From contig NW_002060946.1 in NCBI RefSeq assembly GCF_000150275.1, forward strand, positions 1,512,202 through 1,576,201: DNA of 64,000 nt, given 5' to 3'. The notes under the pieces were generated by a model. The model saw only the letters and a program-made list of their open reading frames with translations, was not told the DNA's origin and did no database searches. Of the stretch, positions 1 through 12,500 are shown in pieces. A program made the translations under genes and the position numbers. The DNA comes from Trichoplax adhaerens (taxonomy: Eukaryota > Placozoa > Uniplacotomia > Trichoplacea > Trichoplacidae). How positions within the stretch are numbered: position 1 is the stretch's first letter; each line of letters begins with the position of its first letter.

Positions 1-3000
1 GGATATGGAGATCCATGAATATCATAAGGTGAGGACGCCCTTAAATCGATTGCTGATGATGGTCGTAATGGTGAATCAGTACCTCCTCCAGCGGCACTAG
101 AACGACCACCTGCATATCCATCATAACCTAGAGGATCATGTGAATGAGCCATTCGAGCAGAATAATCTGCTTGAATCTCTTGCCTTTTCCTATGGATGCG
201 ATACGAGCGATCTTCATCATCCGCCACAGAAGCATAATTATTGCGCGGTGATGGCGATCGATCATAACGATCTAAAGAGCGATCTCGTCGACGGTAATAA
301 CCATCATCATCATCTCGTCGCCTTGATCTATAGCGATAGTAATCGTCATCAAGATCATGATCGCGAGAACGATGACGACGATGATAGCCTTCATCATCAT
401 AATGTTGCAGGGAATGATTGCTATCCCGACTTATTGAACGATCATCATCTGATATACGACGTGTCCTTTCATGGCTATGCCGTGATATATCGTCATCTCC
501 ACGATCATCACTTTTTGTGCGGTCTGATAAGTTGCTCGTTCTTCGACGGCTACTGGGCCGATCATCAGTATCATCAATTTCTACTCCATCTTCTGTTCGT
601 TCACGCAATCGACGACTACCTCGTCGTTCAGGTTTTTGCTCTTTGGTAACTTGATTTCGACGCTTTCCGCGTGGGCTTCCATCTTCATGATGTTTAGCTA
701 ACAATTCACTTGCTGCTTCCACTTTCTGCCGTTGTTCTATAAATTTCATCAAGATAGCAAATTAAAACAACTGAACTCCTTGGATAGCAAAGCAGTTATT
801 ACCGTGAAAAGGATTAATTCATGTTATAATAATGAGAACTTTAATCGGGATAGCAAACTAAAACGGCTGAGCTCCTTCGACAGCAAGCAATTACTGCTGT
901 CTCTATGATTAACCCAAATTATAAGAACATCCGTGAAGGAGACAACNNNNNNNNNNNNNNNNNNNNNNNNNNNNNNNNNNNNNNNNNNNNNNNNNNNNNN
1001 NNNNNNNNNNNNNNNNNNNNNNNNNNNNNNNNNNNNNNNNNNNNNNNNNNNNNNNNNNNNNNNNNNNNNNNNNNNNNNNNNNNNNNNNNNNNNNNNNNNN
1101 NNNNNNNNNNNNNNNNNNNNNNNNNNNNNNNNNNNNNNNNNNNNNNNNNNNNNNNNNNNNNNNNNNNNNNNNNNNNNNNNNNNNNNNNNNNNNNNNNNNN
1201 NNNNNNNNNNNNNNNNNNNNNNNNNNNNNNNNNNNNNNNNNNNNNNNNNNNNNNNNNNNNNNNNNNNNNNNNNNNNNNNNNNNNNNNNNNNNNNNNNTAT
1301 CTTTATCAATACTTAAACTTCTCTCATTCGCTTCCACACTGGACTTTTGTGATTTTTATCATCAGCGGCTGATTCAGGTTTTTCCTCCTCTTCATTGATA
1401 TTTGAGCTATCTGCCTTTGAGTCTTTCACTTTTTTGCTCTCTGATTTTCGTGGTGGGATTTGCGGCGGTACTTTACCATGTTTATTAGGGGAATCTTTAT
1501 TAGCACTAGACTCTTTATTGACTTTATTTTTGGAAGTAGGGGATTCATTAGCCTTTTTTATATCATTATCATCCTTACTAGTTTCTGGTGTAGGAGCAAT
1601 GGTAACTTTTTTTAAGGGTTTTTTACTCTTATCACCAGCATCTTCTTGATTGGGAACTGCTGCAAAACTTTTTAATTTATCCTTTCCTATATTACTATCA
1701 GCTATATCAGGCTCATTATCGCTATCCAATTTTCTTTCCCAAGGTAAAGAAGCTATTTATGAGTAAGGCACAGACTTAGTACGACCATCGATCGAATTTT
1801 AAATTATATATTACCGGTATAAGTACTCTCAAATTAAAAAAAGGAATGATTGTCTCATATAATATAAAAAAGATCTTTTCTATTTAATGTAAATTAGGTT
1901 TAAATAAATTGATCTACTTAGGAATTTCTGATTATTTGCAAAGAACAACAATACAATCTATTTTTGTTAATCTAATTATTAGTAGGCTTATTAATCAAGA
2001 ATAGGACTTTTTTTCTATACTGTGCATACGTTAGGTATACATGTATAAATAAAGTGTAATGAATCACTGACCATTGGCATACGTGAATAGTATTAATATA
2101 ATTTATAATCTGTTTCAGTATAGCTCTTATAAAACTAATATCGATATTGACATACGTTAACATAGCAGTATATTTGCCATCAACATAGAAGAAACTGATA
2201 ATTAATCTCACTAGATAAATTATCCTTTATATTAAATACTCGTATAGGCTTCTGTTGACACCATGCGTAATGAACATATAAAACACTCTATTAAATTGAG
2301 GCTCCTCAAAATTTCATCTCTTTCCATTACTAGAATGACTACCAAATCCTAAGTTTACAAAATCAGTACTCTTACGTGATTTGCCTCGAGGACTTTCATT
2401 CGAAGGACTCCACGAAGACTATTTTGTGTAAAAAAGATGAATAATTATTTGAAGTCAAGATATAACAAATATTTTTATGTTACATGTTGATAAAATTAGC
2501 GTCATAGGACACTTCAAATGTTTGAGCAACTCACGCTTGTATCCCAATCGGAATCCTCATCTAGATATGGGAAAAATTGATAGCATAAAAAATTTGAGAA
2601 AGATTAAATTTCCTTCAATTAATCTCAGATATTGAAGAATATCTGAACTCTATATTTTACTGGTACAAAACTCATAATTTATTAATAGTACGAGACCTTT
2701 TTGGGGCCTCGTCGCACTATCTTTCAGTTCATCCTTCTTATCCGATAAAGTAGACGATGATTTAGACATTCCACCAGTATCTCCCCTCTTAATTTCATTC
2801 GAATAGGATACAGACAATTTTTCATGTCCTTTAGCACTTGAACTGCCATCTGTTGAATCACTTTTAACAACAGTTAACGGTAATTTCTCCTTTTTATCGG
2901 ATGTATTTTCCTCTATATCTGGAATGGATAAATCGCTGCCAATCAAGCTTTCGTCATCATCATCTGACAGTGTCGCCTTAGATTGGCCAAATGACGAAGA

Positions 3001-6000
3001 GCTTTTTGCCTTTTTGCCACTATTTCCTTTATCCCATTTTTCAAGAGCATCTAATACGTCATCGTCATCCCCACTCATGATACCCGCTTTTTTGTGGCTG
3101 CTTGCACTAGGTATATACCCACCCCCATCATCGCTATCATCGTCATCTATAATGAAAAAATACCGTAAAAAATTGAAAAATTTTATAGCCAAATACAATT
3201 TGTGAAATAGTCAAGTGAATCATTTAAGTTGCTGTTTATTTTCTAACCATCATCGAAATTAATATCTGAGAGATTATCTTTATCGGTGGTGTTTTTCGCC
3301 TAGTTGCATTCAGCGATAAGAGAAATATTAATCAGTGAAATTTTCCTTAGTAGTATCAATTTTAGGAAGTAGCTAAGTAATTAAACAGCTAAACAAAAAA
3401 CCTTTGGCTCTTCAACTGGTTGAGGTAATGGCTTCGATTTTGTCTCTAAATCGGGTCTTATGGGCCTTTTGGGGAGTTCTGGAGGTTTTTTAACTTCTGG
3501 GGATGAATCTAAATCAGATTCACTACGTTTTGAAGTTCTACTCTTTACACCTGATGAAGATCGCCTTTTGGAAGTATCCTACCAGGATAACAATATTGTT
3601 AGTTAGAGCATAATTGAAAAGGATACATACAGTAACTGGCAGATTTTACAAGATATTAATACTATATACACCCATACATATACTCGTATATGTAGTCTGG
3701 ATAAAAAAATAGCAAGATTATGATTATTAATGTCAGATATTGATATAATAATATTAAGAAATTCTATTTATCTTACAATATATAGTATGCAGAGAAATAG
3801 ATAAAATCTTTGTGAGTGATTTGGATAAACTGTAAGTAAAGACTAGCTACATTACAAATGGCTATTTTCCATTTTTACTATAAACTTACAGCCTCAGGAG
3901 AAGAATTCCTATTGCTCGATTCTGCATCAACATCATCACTATTGCCTAATCAACCAAGGGTAATTGCGAAGTATAATAAAAGTTTAGCCAATCATTCATG
4001 ATTAATCATGTATCTATTATGTTAAAATTCGTTACCCGATCTTGCTTTAAGTAATGATGCCAAATTAGGTTTTCTCTACAATTTTAAATTACGTTTAAAT
4101 CGTCATATTAAGTTATCGTTTCCGAATTGGATTAAATTCTTGTAAACTATTCTAATAAGAGAGCATACCGCACGCGGACTATCATCTTCTGAGTCATTCC
4201 ATGTATCACCAAGGGACATTCTGAAGATATTAAATAAGTTAAAGAATTTTGCTGTCAGTTTGAATACTTCCATCGAAAATGATTCTTACTTATAGCCGCA
4301 AGGTAGGCTAGCATCTTTGTAGTATATATTAAATATAGAATATTTTTAGCATATCGATACATTGTGATTGTCAAGGATACTTACTGGCTAGAAGAATCAA
4401 AATTTATCGATTCGTCTTCTATAAAGAAATAGATAGAATATGGTTTAAATTTATGTTGTCTATGTTGTTTTTGAGGCAGTAAATTAGTAGGCTATCATTT
4501 TTAATTACTTGAAAAACCCGCGCCAGGGCTTTCTTTTCTCTCAGCTTCTTCATTTTGATCATCACCACGTGGCGTTTCGTCATATGCTGGCGGCTCTTGT
4601 TCCCGAGGCTTTAGTAGAGCGGCACAACTAGATGCGTAGGATTAAATACATGTATTAAGCATTACTTGGCCGGAACACTATACACGAATTTCCATAACAG
4701 AATGCAGTTTTCGTCTTATGAACACTAACCTTTCTTGGCCGTTTTCTACTGCGTAATCATATGCACTTTTACCTTCGGTATCATTAAACTCTGTGTATAC
4801 GTTATTATCTAATAAAATTTTAACAATATCTGCATGGCCATTCTTGGCAGCCAGCATGATGGGTGTGCTAAATGAAGATACAAATATAAATAGTTTGCTA
4901 TATTATCTACGCAGCACATTTCAATACCAAAAGAATATCACGGAATAACTGTTTTAGGTACTAATTACAATGTGAGATTATCACAAAGGCAATTAAGTTA
5001 TCAATTTCTGCAAATAAGATAATCTAACCTCCCTGCATTAGTAACGTTGTCTAGATTAGCCTCTCTCTCCACTAGAAATTCGATAAAGTCTTTGTGACCT
5101 CGTTCTGCAGCGAAATGTGCCGGTGTCATATTATCCTAAGATTGACAAGAAAACGGTTTCAATAATGTACTTCTACGAGGAATAGACTATGTGCATTAGC
5201 CATTCGCTCGGAATTTTTGAAGTTGTAGCAATGTTAGAAGAGGATATGACTATGAGCATAAGAACAAGCTTAAAGGAAGTCGATAAATAATAAAGAACAA
5301 GTTTAGGCTATCATTTACGCTGTCTTTGAGATCTAGACGAGCTCCTCCATCACTTAAGGATCCACCAATAATAGTATCATTATTTTTAGCAGCTGTATGA
5401 ATTGGAGTAGAACCAAATTTGTCTCTAACATTTGGATCAGCATCTGCATCAAGTAGATGATTAACGCATTGCTTGAACATGCCAGCAACAGCCTAATGAT
5501 AGGGATAAATTGGATAAGAGAACACACATTATTGACTATACGGTACATTTCTCTAGAAAAGTGTGCTAATATAAAATACTCTTTCTCCAGAGTGTACGTT
5601 ACTGATTTGTGATTTAATAATAAAATTATCGTTGGAAATACTAGTCCTACTCGAAATATCAATATTACACGATAACAGATAATCTTTAATCTATTCACTG
5701 GAAGTGTAATCTAGTAACGCACGTATCCGAATATTAATTAACGTAATTGCCATCATTGAAGTATCGACAAGTTAATGTCATAAAATGAACATAACTAAAA
5801 TTAGAGGAAGATAGTATTTAAGTTGATGATGGCTTATGAACCTGTTTTACCATTCTACCTAGCTGTAGAAGACTAGCTAGAAATGGATACAACTATACCA
5901 TGATAGATGTGTTATAAAATCATTCAAGAAGTTGTACTTACAATATGCAATGGCGTTTGCAAATTCTTATCGATGATATTAGGATCGGCACCATTTTGCA

Positions 6001-7178
6001 AAGCCCAGCCTACTATAGCACCGTAGCCACCGTTACAAGCCCAATGGAGAGGTGTTCTACTGCTCAAAGTACCAATTATATACACAAACACACACACACA
6101 GATAAAAATAATCCCCATCAATCGATTCTTCATAATAAGGATAAATAGCAATAATCACTTATAGTTACACCTGTCAAGTTCTATTATTATGGTGGAACTT
6201 TATTAGTCTATCTATCCAATGAAGAGGTATTCTACGATTCAAAGTAACGTTTATCCATGCACATAGACACAAAGTCATATATACTCGTATCAATCAATCA
6301 ATTTACCATAACCTGGACATCTATAGCGACAATCACTTATGATTGCACTTATTAAGGCTATCATTATGGTGGGAGTTTATTAGTTTATCCAATGGAGAGG
6401 TGGTGCTGTACTCTCAAAGTAACGATTATCCATGCACAGATATGAAAATAATGCATATCAATCCATTCTCCAGAACATAGATATCCATAGAAACGATCAC
6501 TTATGATTGTACAAATCAAGTGCGACTATTATGATGAAAGTTAATTAGTCTATCTAATAGAGAGATATTCTACTACTCAAAGCAATGATTATTATCCAAA
6601 TATTATACGTAAATAATCCTCATTAATCAATCCTTCATAACATGAATATGTATAAAGGCAATCACCTATGATTGCACTCATCAAGTGCTCTCATTGTGGT
6701 GAAAGTTTATTAATCTATCCAATAGAGAGGTGTTTTACTACTCAAAAATACAGTAATGATTATCTTCAATCCATTCTCTATAACATGGGTATCCATCGAA
6801 AAAAGATCACTTATGACAACGTTAATGAAGTGTTCTATGATGATGAGGTTTTAATAACCTCTCTTCTTCTACCTCATCCCCTAGATATCAAAGTTATCTC
6901 GCTGCTTGATAGCTCGCTAGATTGCACTATCGAGTAGAATTGATCTCCTTATCGATGACTTACTTGTTTTCTTTATCCAATTGGTTGACATCGCTTTTTT
7001 TAGCTAATTGCTTAAATTTGATTAAGTCGCCATTGTGGGCAGCTTTATGTAATTTGGGCAAATCCTTGATCGATGCGGTGGATAAATCTTCACTTTCGCC
7101 TGGTGAGGATGCGGTCGATCCTTTCGAGTGTTCCTTATCGCTCTTTTTCGACTTGGGTCTAGATAAGAATCGTTTCAT
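1..7178 (-). CDS. Ankyrin-repeat protein with long acidic/basic disordered tail (ANKRD26-like N-terminus), 3' truncated by window edge
   Basis: A multi-exon gene read right to left. Exons I could phase: 6964-7178 (start codon), 5942-6059, 5319-5492, 5029-5135, 4730-4867, 4509-4627, 4385-4418, 4169-4220, 3900-3945, 3402-3578, 3248-3299, 2697-3146, 2535-2560, 2376-2418, 1319-1752, then 1-736, open to the window edge. The first five exons encode about six ankyrin repeats (TPLHWACNGG, GSTPIHTAAKNN, NMTPAHFAAERGH, TPIMLAAKNGH). The rest is low-complexity: Asp/Ser runs, several Trp-Asp-Ser/Thr patches (DTWNDSEDD, DSDWDTS), a Lys/Ser/Pro stretch, and an Arg/Asp-rich repeat block in the last exon. 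The repeat count, N-terminal position and W-acidic motifs resemble the ANKRD26 group, but I cannot see its coiled coil, which would lie beyond the window. The 4169/3945 junction is not resolved (phase conflict; an alternative donor GTGCGG near 4172 would fix it). At least one exon is missing around the gap, because the phases on its two sides disagree. Function is inferred only as a scaffold. Confidence 0.8.
750..940. repeat. Two tandem ~95 bp intronic repeat units abutting the gap
   Basis: The motif GATAGCAAATTAAAAC near 753 recurs as GATAGCAAACTAAAAC near 848. Both are followed by CTGAACTCCTT / CTGAGCTCCTT and, later, by related ATGATTAA / GGATTAA stretches. The units are diverged copies and run into the N gap. 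Confidence 0.7.
947..1297. other. Assembly gap (351 N)
   Basis: An unbroken run of N inside the ankyrin-repeat gene. The exon ending at 1319 finishes in phase 0, while the exon starting at 736 needs a phase-1 predecessor. So at least one coding exon is hidden in or beside the gap. The left flank is a tandem repeat, which probably explains the failed assembly. Confidence 0.99.
6035..6830. repeat. Five degenerate ~165-176 bp tandem repeats in ankyrin-gene intron 1, each carrying a copy of the exon 2 acceptor
   Basis: A block reading CCAATGGAGAGGTGTTCTAC on the plus strand, followed by CTCAAAGTA, appears near 6040, 6216, 6390, 6556 and 6720. The block includes the first bases of coding exon 2 and its splice acceptor as read on the minus strand. 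Other shared blocks are ATCACTTATGATTG and TTATTAGTCTATC. Only the copy at 6040-6062 is joined to a full exon; the others are intronic. ORFs crossing this array are incidental. Confidence 0.85.
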
Positions 7179-8326
7179 TTTCGATCGATTTCCAAGAATC
7201 TCCTCATCAACCTTTTCAACGCCTCAACAATCATCCAATCGATCGTCGTTGACTACTATCAATCGATGATGAACTTTATAACATTTCAAATTAAATGACC
7301 AAAAGCTTGTTGTGTAACTTTCTCGACAATCCTCCACTTATTGTTTTATCAATAGTAATTGAATGCTTGAATGTAAATAAAACAAAAGTTAAAGAGTGAC
7401 GCTACTGACCGTTATATTACGCTTGCGCACTCTTGCCTGAGCTAAGCTCCATGGTTGCCAACCTAACGTAGGTAGGTTATGAGGATACAACTTGAGTCAT
7501 TTCTGTACAGGCAGTTATTGTTCTTTCAAAGTCGAAATTGGAAGAAATATCAATTTAGACTACAGTACTACCATGATTTGGCCTAGCTTAGGGATAGAGT
7601 TTAGCCGTTGATTCGGATTTGGTGGTATTTTGGACACGATTTGGGTCGGTGTCCTCGCTTGACGTCGACCCCATACGATACTATACTGTACACTGTACAG
7701 TATACATTGTGTAGCATACTGTAACACTACAGTATACTGCCATCACGCTACACATTGCGTAGCACTGTAGCATACGGTATGCAATACACGCATGGCTGCC
7801 ATCACCATTAGGAGTTGATGACAATCATCGAGATTGAATACCTCTCATAGGAGGACAACTATCGAGTACATCGAAAGTAAAAAGCCTTTGCTGTATACTG
7901 CACTGTAATTTATTCCTTTGACCTGTATGATCGAGTCCCATACAATCGCTTCATTCGATTCATTTCGATGGAAGAAAGTCTACCTCTTGCACAATTTTTG
8001 CGCTTTGATGCAAACTACTGCCTTCGACGATTATTCCTATCTACAGGGCCAAAATGGATCAATGATAAGATGAATATGCTGTCAGAGCTGTGACAGCTAT
8101 TCTCCATGTTGTGTTTTTTTTTTTAATTTACGTGAAAGTCCCTATTATAAAGGTTTTCTGATGGCTTATAGTTGTTGTTAATATAAGCGTCCATAAGGTC
8201 CGTATTGTTTCAAGCGGGTAGACTAGCAACAGCTCATTACGCTTGCGCGATGGAGTTGTCCCGAAACTTGTATTACTGGTCATCAGACACCGGTTTAGCA
8301 TCGATGGAGCTAGTTCAGCGATTGCA

Positions 8327-8471
8327 TGAAAATTCCACCCACTACTGTATAAAATTAAGACTGGATGATTGCAACTTGATCATGAAGGCTATACAACTCA
8401 TATGTCACTTTTACTATACAATCGGATCCAAAATAGACAAGTATTTTGGATCGATTTTCAGTGGGTGGAAT
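8327..8471. repeat. Nested inverted repeats (possible small foldback/MITE-like element)
   Basis: The outer arms ATTCCACCCACT (8332-8343) and AGTGGGTGGAAT (8460-8471) are exact reverse complements. Inside them, GATCCAAAATA (8425-8435) pairs exactly with TATTTTGGATC (8442-8452) around a six-base loop. I found no target-site duplication, so the transposon interpretation is tentative. Confidence 0.55.
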
Positions 8472-8893
8472 GAACATGCTGCGGTAACGAGTTCTACGAG
8501 GAAACTGTTTTGAAAATGGTTCAAAGTTTACCGTTGCACTGGGTGTGCATTCAGGAAAAGTGCAAAGTGCAGATGGCTGGACTTCGCTTGTTGTATCCTC
8601 TCATCTCGTTCTCTTGAGTTACAGTATAAGGCAGTTAGTTAACTGTACTCTAGTAAGCTTCAATACCAGTTCATCCTGTCGCTTGCGCTAACAGTGTGTT
8701 CTTCTTAACGCAAGTTTGGCAGTGTATCACCATCACTTCAGGCCTGTCTTCCACCACTTTATAGTAAAATATACAAAATTTCGTTGGCAAGGAGCTTTCA
8801 AATATATTTTTTTCTCCAGCCTGTTTGCCTCTACGCCTCCGCTTCAGTTTGCACTCTAAGCCGTATGAGTATTGCATCAACAAGCAGCGTAGG

Positions 8894-9313
8894 AAGTACA
8901 ATATTGTGTAAAATGAGTCGTCATACTCACACATCGCCATCCTTGTTTTTCACTGTATCTTCTTATCCACCGTTGAGACAAGTAAAAGCCCACTAGGTGA
9001 CATCTTCTTTGCACACTATCGCCTAACCAACCTGGGCACACAGTATGTTGGGCCAGCGTACAATACATAGTACTGTAGCTGACTCTACTCCCATGTCCCA
9101 CGGGTACTGTATTGTGCAAAATGAGTCGTCATGCTCACACATCTCCATCCTTGTTTTTCACTCTATCTTCGTATCCACTGTTGAGGCAAGAAAAAGCCCT
9201 CTAGGTGACACCCTTCTTTTGCACACTATCGCCTAACCGACCTGGCACACAGTATGCTGGGCACAGCGTACAATACATAGTACTGTAGCCTACGCCCATG
9301 TCCCACGGGTACT
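8894..9313. repeat. Direct tandem duplication, two ~210 bp copies, upstream of ALDH1L2
   Basis: Copy 1 (about 8894-9106) and copy 2 (about 9104-9313) share long blocks such as AAAATGAGTCGTCAT, CATCCTTGTTTTTCACT, GCACACTATCGCCTAACC and ACAATACATAGTACTGTAG. Both end in CCCATGTCCCACGGGTACT. They differ by scattered substitutions and small indels. The short ORFs here come from the repeat. Confidence 0.9.
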
Positions 9314-9511
9314 AGGCCCCGACCTACCCTGGCATTCTTCCCTTCTCATGCGTTGAATCCTTCATCGTGTGGTGTTCTTACTTTCATTTAGGGAAAAACT
9401 CCTGCAAAATTTCAATTGAAGTAAGTCCAATCGATTTTAATCTACTTATTCATGCATAACCATAGGAAAGGAATATTTAACTGTATTTCTTGATGGTGAT
9501 AGTATTACAAG

Positions 9512-12500
9512 ATGCTGTCTGCCAATCAACTTGTGAGACGGTTTGGTACCAGCACTGTGGCCAACTCTCGCTTGAAATTAGCCATTATCGGTCAAAGTTT
9601 GTTCGGTATGGAAGTGTACAAGGTTTTGAGGCAGAATGGCCATGAAGTAGTTGGTGTATTTACTGTGCCAGATATTGCTGGAAAACCCGATCCATTAGCT
9701 GCTCAAGCCCAACAAGATGGTGTTCGTGTATTTAAATATCCACGATGGCGAAAAAAGGGCCAAGCAATACCTGAAGTCTTGAATGAATATAAAGAAGTTG
9801 GAGCCGATTTAAATGTTATGCCCTTTTGTAGCCAATTTATCCCCATGGATGTCATCAATCATCCCAAGCATGGCTCGATAGTTTATCATCCCTCCATTTT
9901 GCCAAGACATCGCGGTGCATCAGCTATCAATTGGTAAATTGATCATAGCAATGACATAATCCTCTTTTCATTTTCTCTTATTAACAATTTATTCGCCTTG
10001 ATGAATGATCACTTGACTGCAAATAGAACACATGGATAATCATAGTCATTGTTTTTTATCAAAGAATAACAGATACTCGACCACACTATTTCCATCCCTA
10101 GCTATTTTTATTTTTGAGGTGTTAATTCTACACGTAAAAGTGTTTGCTTAAAACAGATGTGGCAACCACTTTGTGTCTACAGTATAAAAGGGATGCGTAG
10201 AGAATACATTTCCACTACCGGGCTAGAGCCTGGTACGAGTATTGTAGGCACGGGAGATGGTGCGCCAACCCTATAGGGCTAGTCTTCATCGACGGTAGTT
10301 AAAATGTTGCCACCAATCAAAGAATGCATACTGCATCATCAGTATTCCATACAGGTTAATCGTACAACGCTCAAGTCATATTTTTTATCGCTTTACATAA
10401 CATAGCCATCAGCAGGATGATTAGTCTTTTAATCATCATCGTTAAGCCAATACCCTATCACAGGATAGTGCTTGAACTCTAAAAGCGTAGTCTTAACCTG
10501 CAGTAGTTCGTTAATATGTTGCCACCAAGCAAAGAACGCATGCTACATCATCACTATTCCAAACAACTTAATCAGACAACGCTATAAAGTTATTTTGTTA
10601 TTGCTTTACATGACATAGCGATCGGCAGAATGATTTGTCTTGTAATAATCATCGTTACTTAACCTTAAGCCAATACACTGTTCACGCGTAGGGTTTTTGC
10701 AAGCTGGAATAATCATCGGCTAAATTACATTTTTATCTCTTTATTATTTATATAATTATCTACTGCTATCTACCCGTATGATTTGAATTGATCTATCAAT
10801 GCTGCCTAAACCCCCACCTGAATAAAAATTCCACCACATTGGAGCATTAATTTTTTTTATTTAACTTTAAACTTTAAAGTGTCCAATATATTGAAACCTT
10901 TATAATTCAACAATGTTGTTGTATACAATCCGATTTGACTAGCAATTGAATGTTGTACTCTTTTCTATCAGTGCAATTTTTACATCATCTACAAACACTT
11001 TACACAATCATATTTAACTACGACAATTCTCAACCTTTCTGATTTAAAGATAACGTAAGGATTTTCAACTGATACTGCCGCAACTTAAAATATGCTTGCG
11101 CTTGTTGATTGCTATGATTTTAGTTTTAGATAATTAAATTATCACATTACCTCACGTGTTTCGTCGAACTCCCAATTCGAATCAATGTTCTCATATTCCA
11201 TCAGCAGATATTCTGTTGCTAATTGACGATCTTTCATTCGCATAGTAAGTTAATGAACTGTGACGTAATATCTGTAATTTATTCCACAGCAACATGTAGC
11301 AGTTTGGTCTCAATTACAACTCAAATAAATAGACTGTCATTACAATTATTACTTGTTGCATGCATAAAATGCTAGTCAAGACTTAGTCTTTAATGCAAAG
11401 CAATACAGTCACTCGGCTACCTATAACCACGATGACCCTACCATAACTTAATTGAACTCGAACGAAATTGTTAAATTAGTGTGATTATGGTACCACCCGC
11501 TATTCACTGCGAAAAAGAATTTCACAATTTATAATTCTTTCCAATAGGACAATCATGGAAGGTGATCCGAAAGCTGGATTTACAATCTTTTGGGCTGATG
11601 ATGGCCTCGATACAGGCCCAATTCTTCTACAACGGTCAACTGAATTGTACCCTAATGACACTGTAGATACCATTTACAATCGTTTCCTATATCCTCAAGG
11701 TATTAATGCTATGGTAAGTTATGAATACTTATAATGGTATGTCCCATTGCTGCTATCCTTGCTTAACAAATTACAAATATAGCATTACTAACTTCGCTTT
11801 TTTCACGAATTTTTTTGAAAACTAACTACTGTACTTGCGCTAAATAGCTACAATATCATACTGCACTTATCCCATGAAATCCTACCCTCTATTGTATTGC
11901 TCCTTCTCTTTTAAATAGAGTTAAGTTAACCATAATGTATTAATAATCTGTATTTTTCTTCAAGGCAACTGCGGTAGATTTGGTAGCTACTGGCGATGCA
12001 CCCAGAGTAACTCAGTCAGAAGAAGGAGCAACATACGACAAAATGTGGAAAGACAAAAGCGTTGCAAAGGTTAATAATAACTCTTTTTGTGAATGATTAC
12101 TTTCCATGAAGAATAAAGCAGTAGAAAATCTCTCTAGTAATTTAAGATATATTAATAATGCTTTATATGCTCTTATTGTAAATTTAACAATCAGATCAAT
12201 TGGGATCAACCTGCTCAAGTACTTCATAATTTCATTCGCGGAAACGATAAGGTTAGTACTGGAAAATGGTTTCACGGTATTAGTAAGCAATTTATCAGAG
12301 ATGGAACAGCTTGCACTATTCAAGGATAGCCGTGTATTAATTATACTTATTCTATCTGTAGCTACCGGGTGCTTGGGGAACGATTGAGGGCCAGGTATGA
12401 ATTAGCAGATTTGGCCTGTCGTAAGAGAAATCATATCTAGTATATAATATATGAGTTAATCGAATCATTATTTTTCGCGGTCTAACGCTTTCCACATCTA

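Larger units (their letters stand above)
7179..9511. other. Divergent intergenic region between the ankyrin gene and ALDH1L2
   Basis: This 2.3 kb spacer holds the 5' sides of both flanking genes. I see a cluster of GTAC-type palindromes (about 7675-7790), an imperfect inverted-repeat element (8327-8471) and a direct duplication (8894-9313). ORFs of 60-100 codons here lack splice logic or recognisable protein sequence, so I call no gene. Confidence 0.7.

Noticed and set aside
140-654. Plus-strand ORFs rich in His/Asp and Ser/Arg
   Set aside because: Antisense shadows of the Arg/Asp-rich exon of the ankyrin gene; low complexity on one strand forces the other open.
824-1372. Four ORFs spanning the N block
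   Set aside because: They are open only because N codons cannot be stops.
12012-12387. ORFs on both strands around 12.0-12.4 kb
   Set aside because: They run through ALDH1L2 introns and exons in wrong frames; the true exons are 11965-12069, 12195-12251 and 12362-12394.
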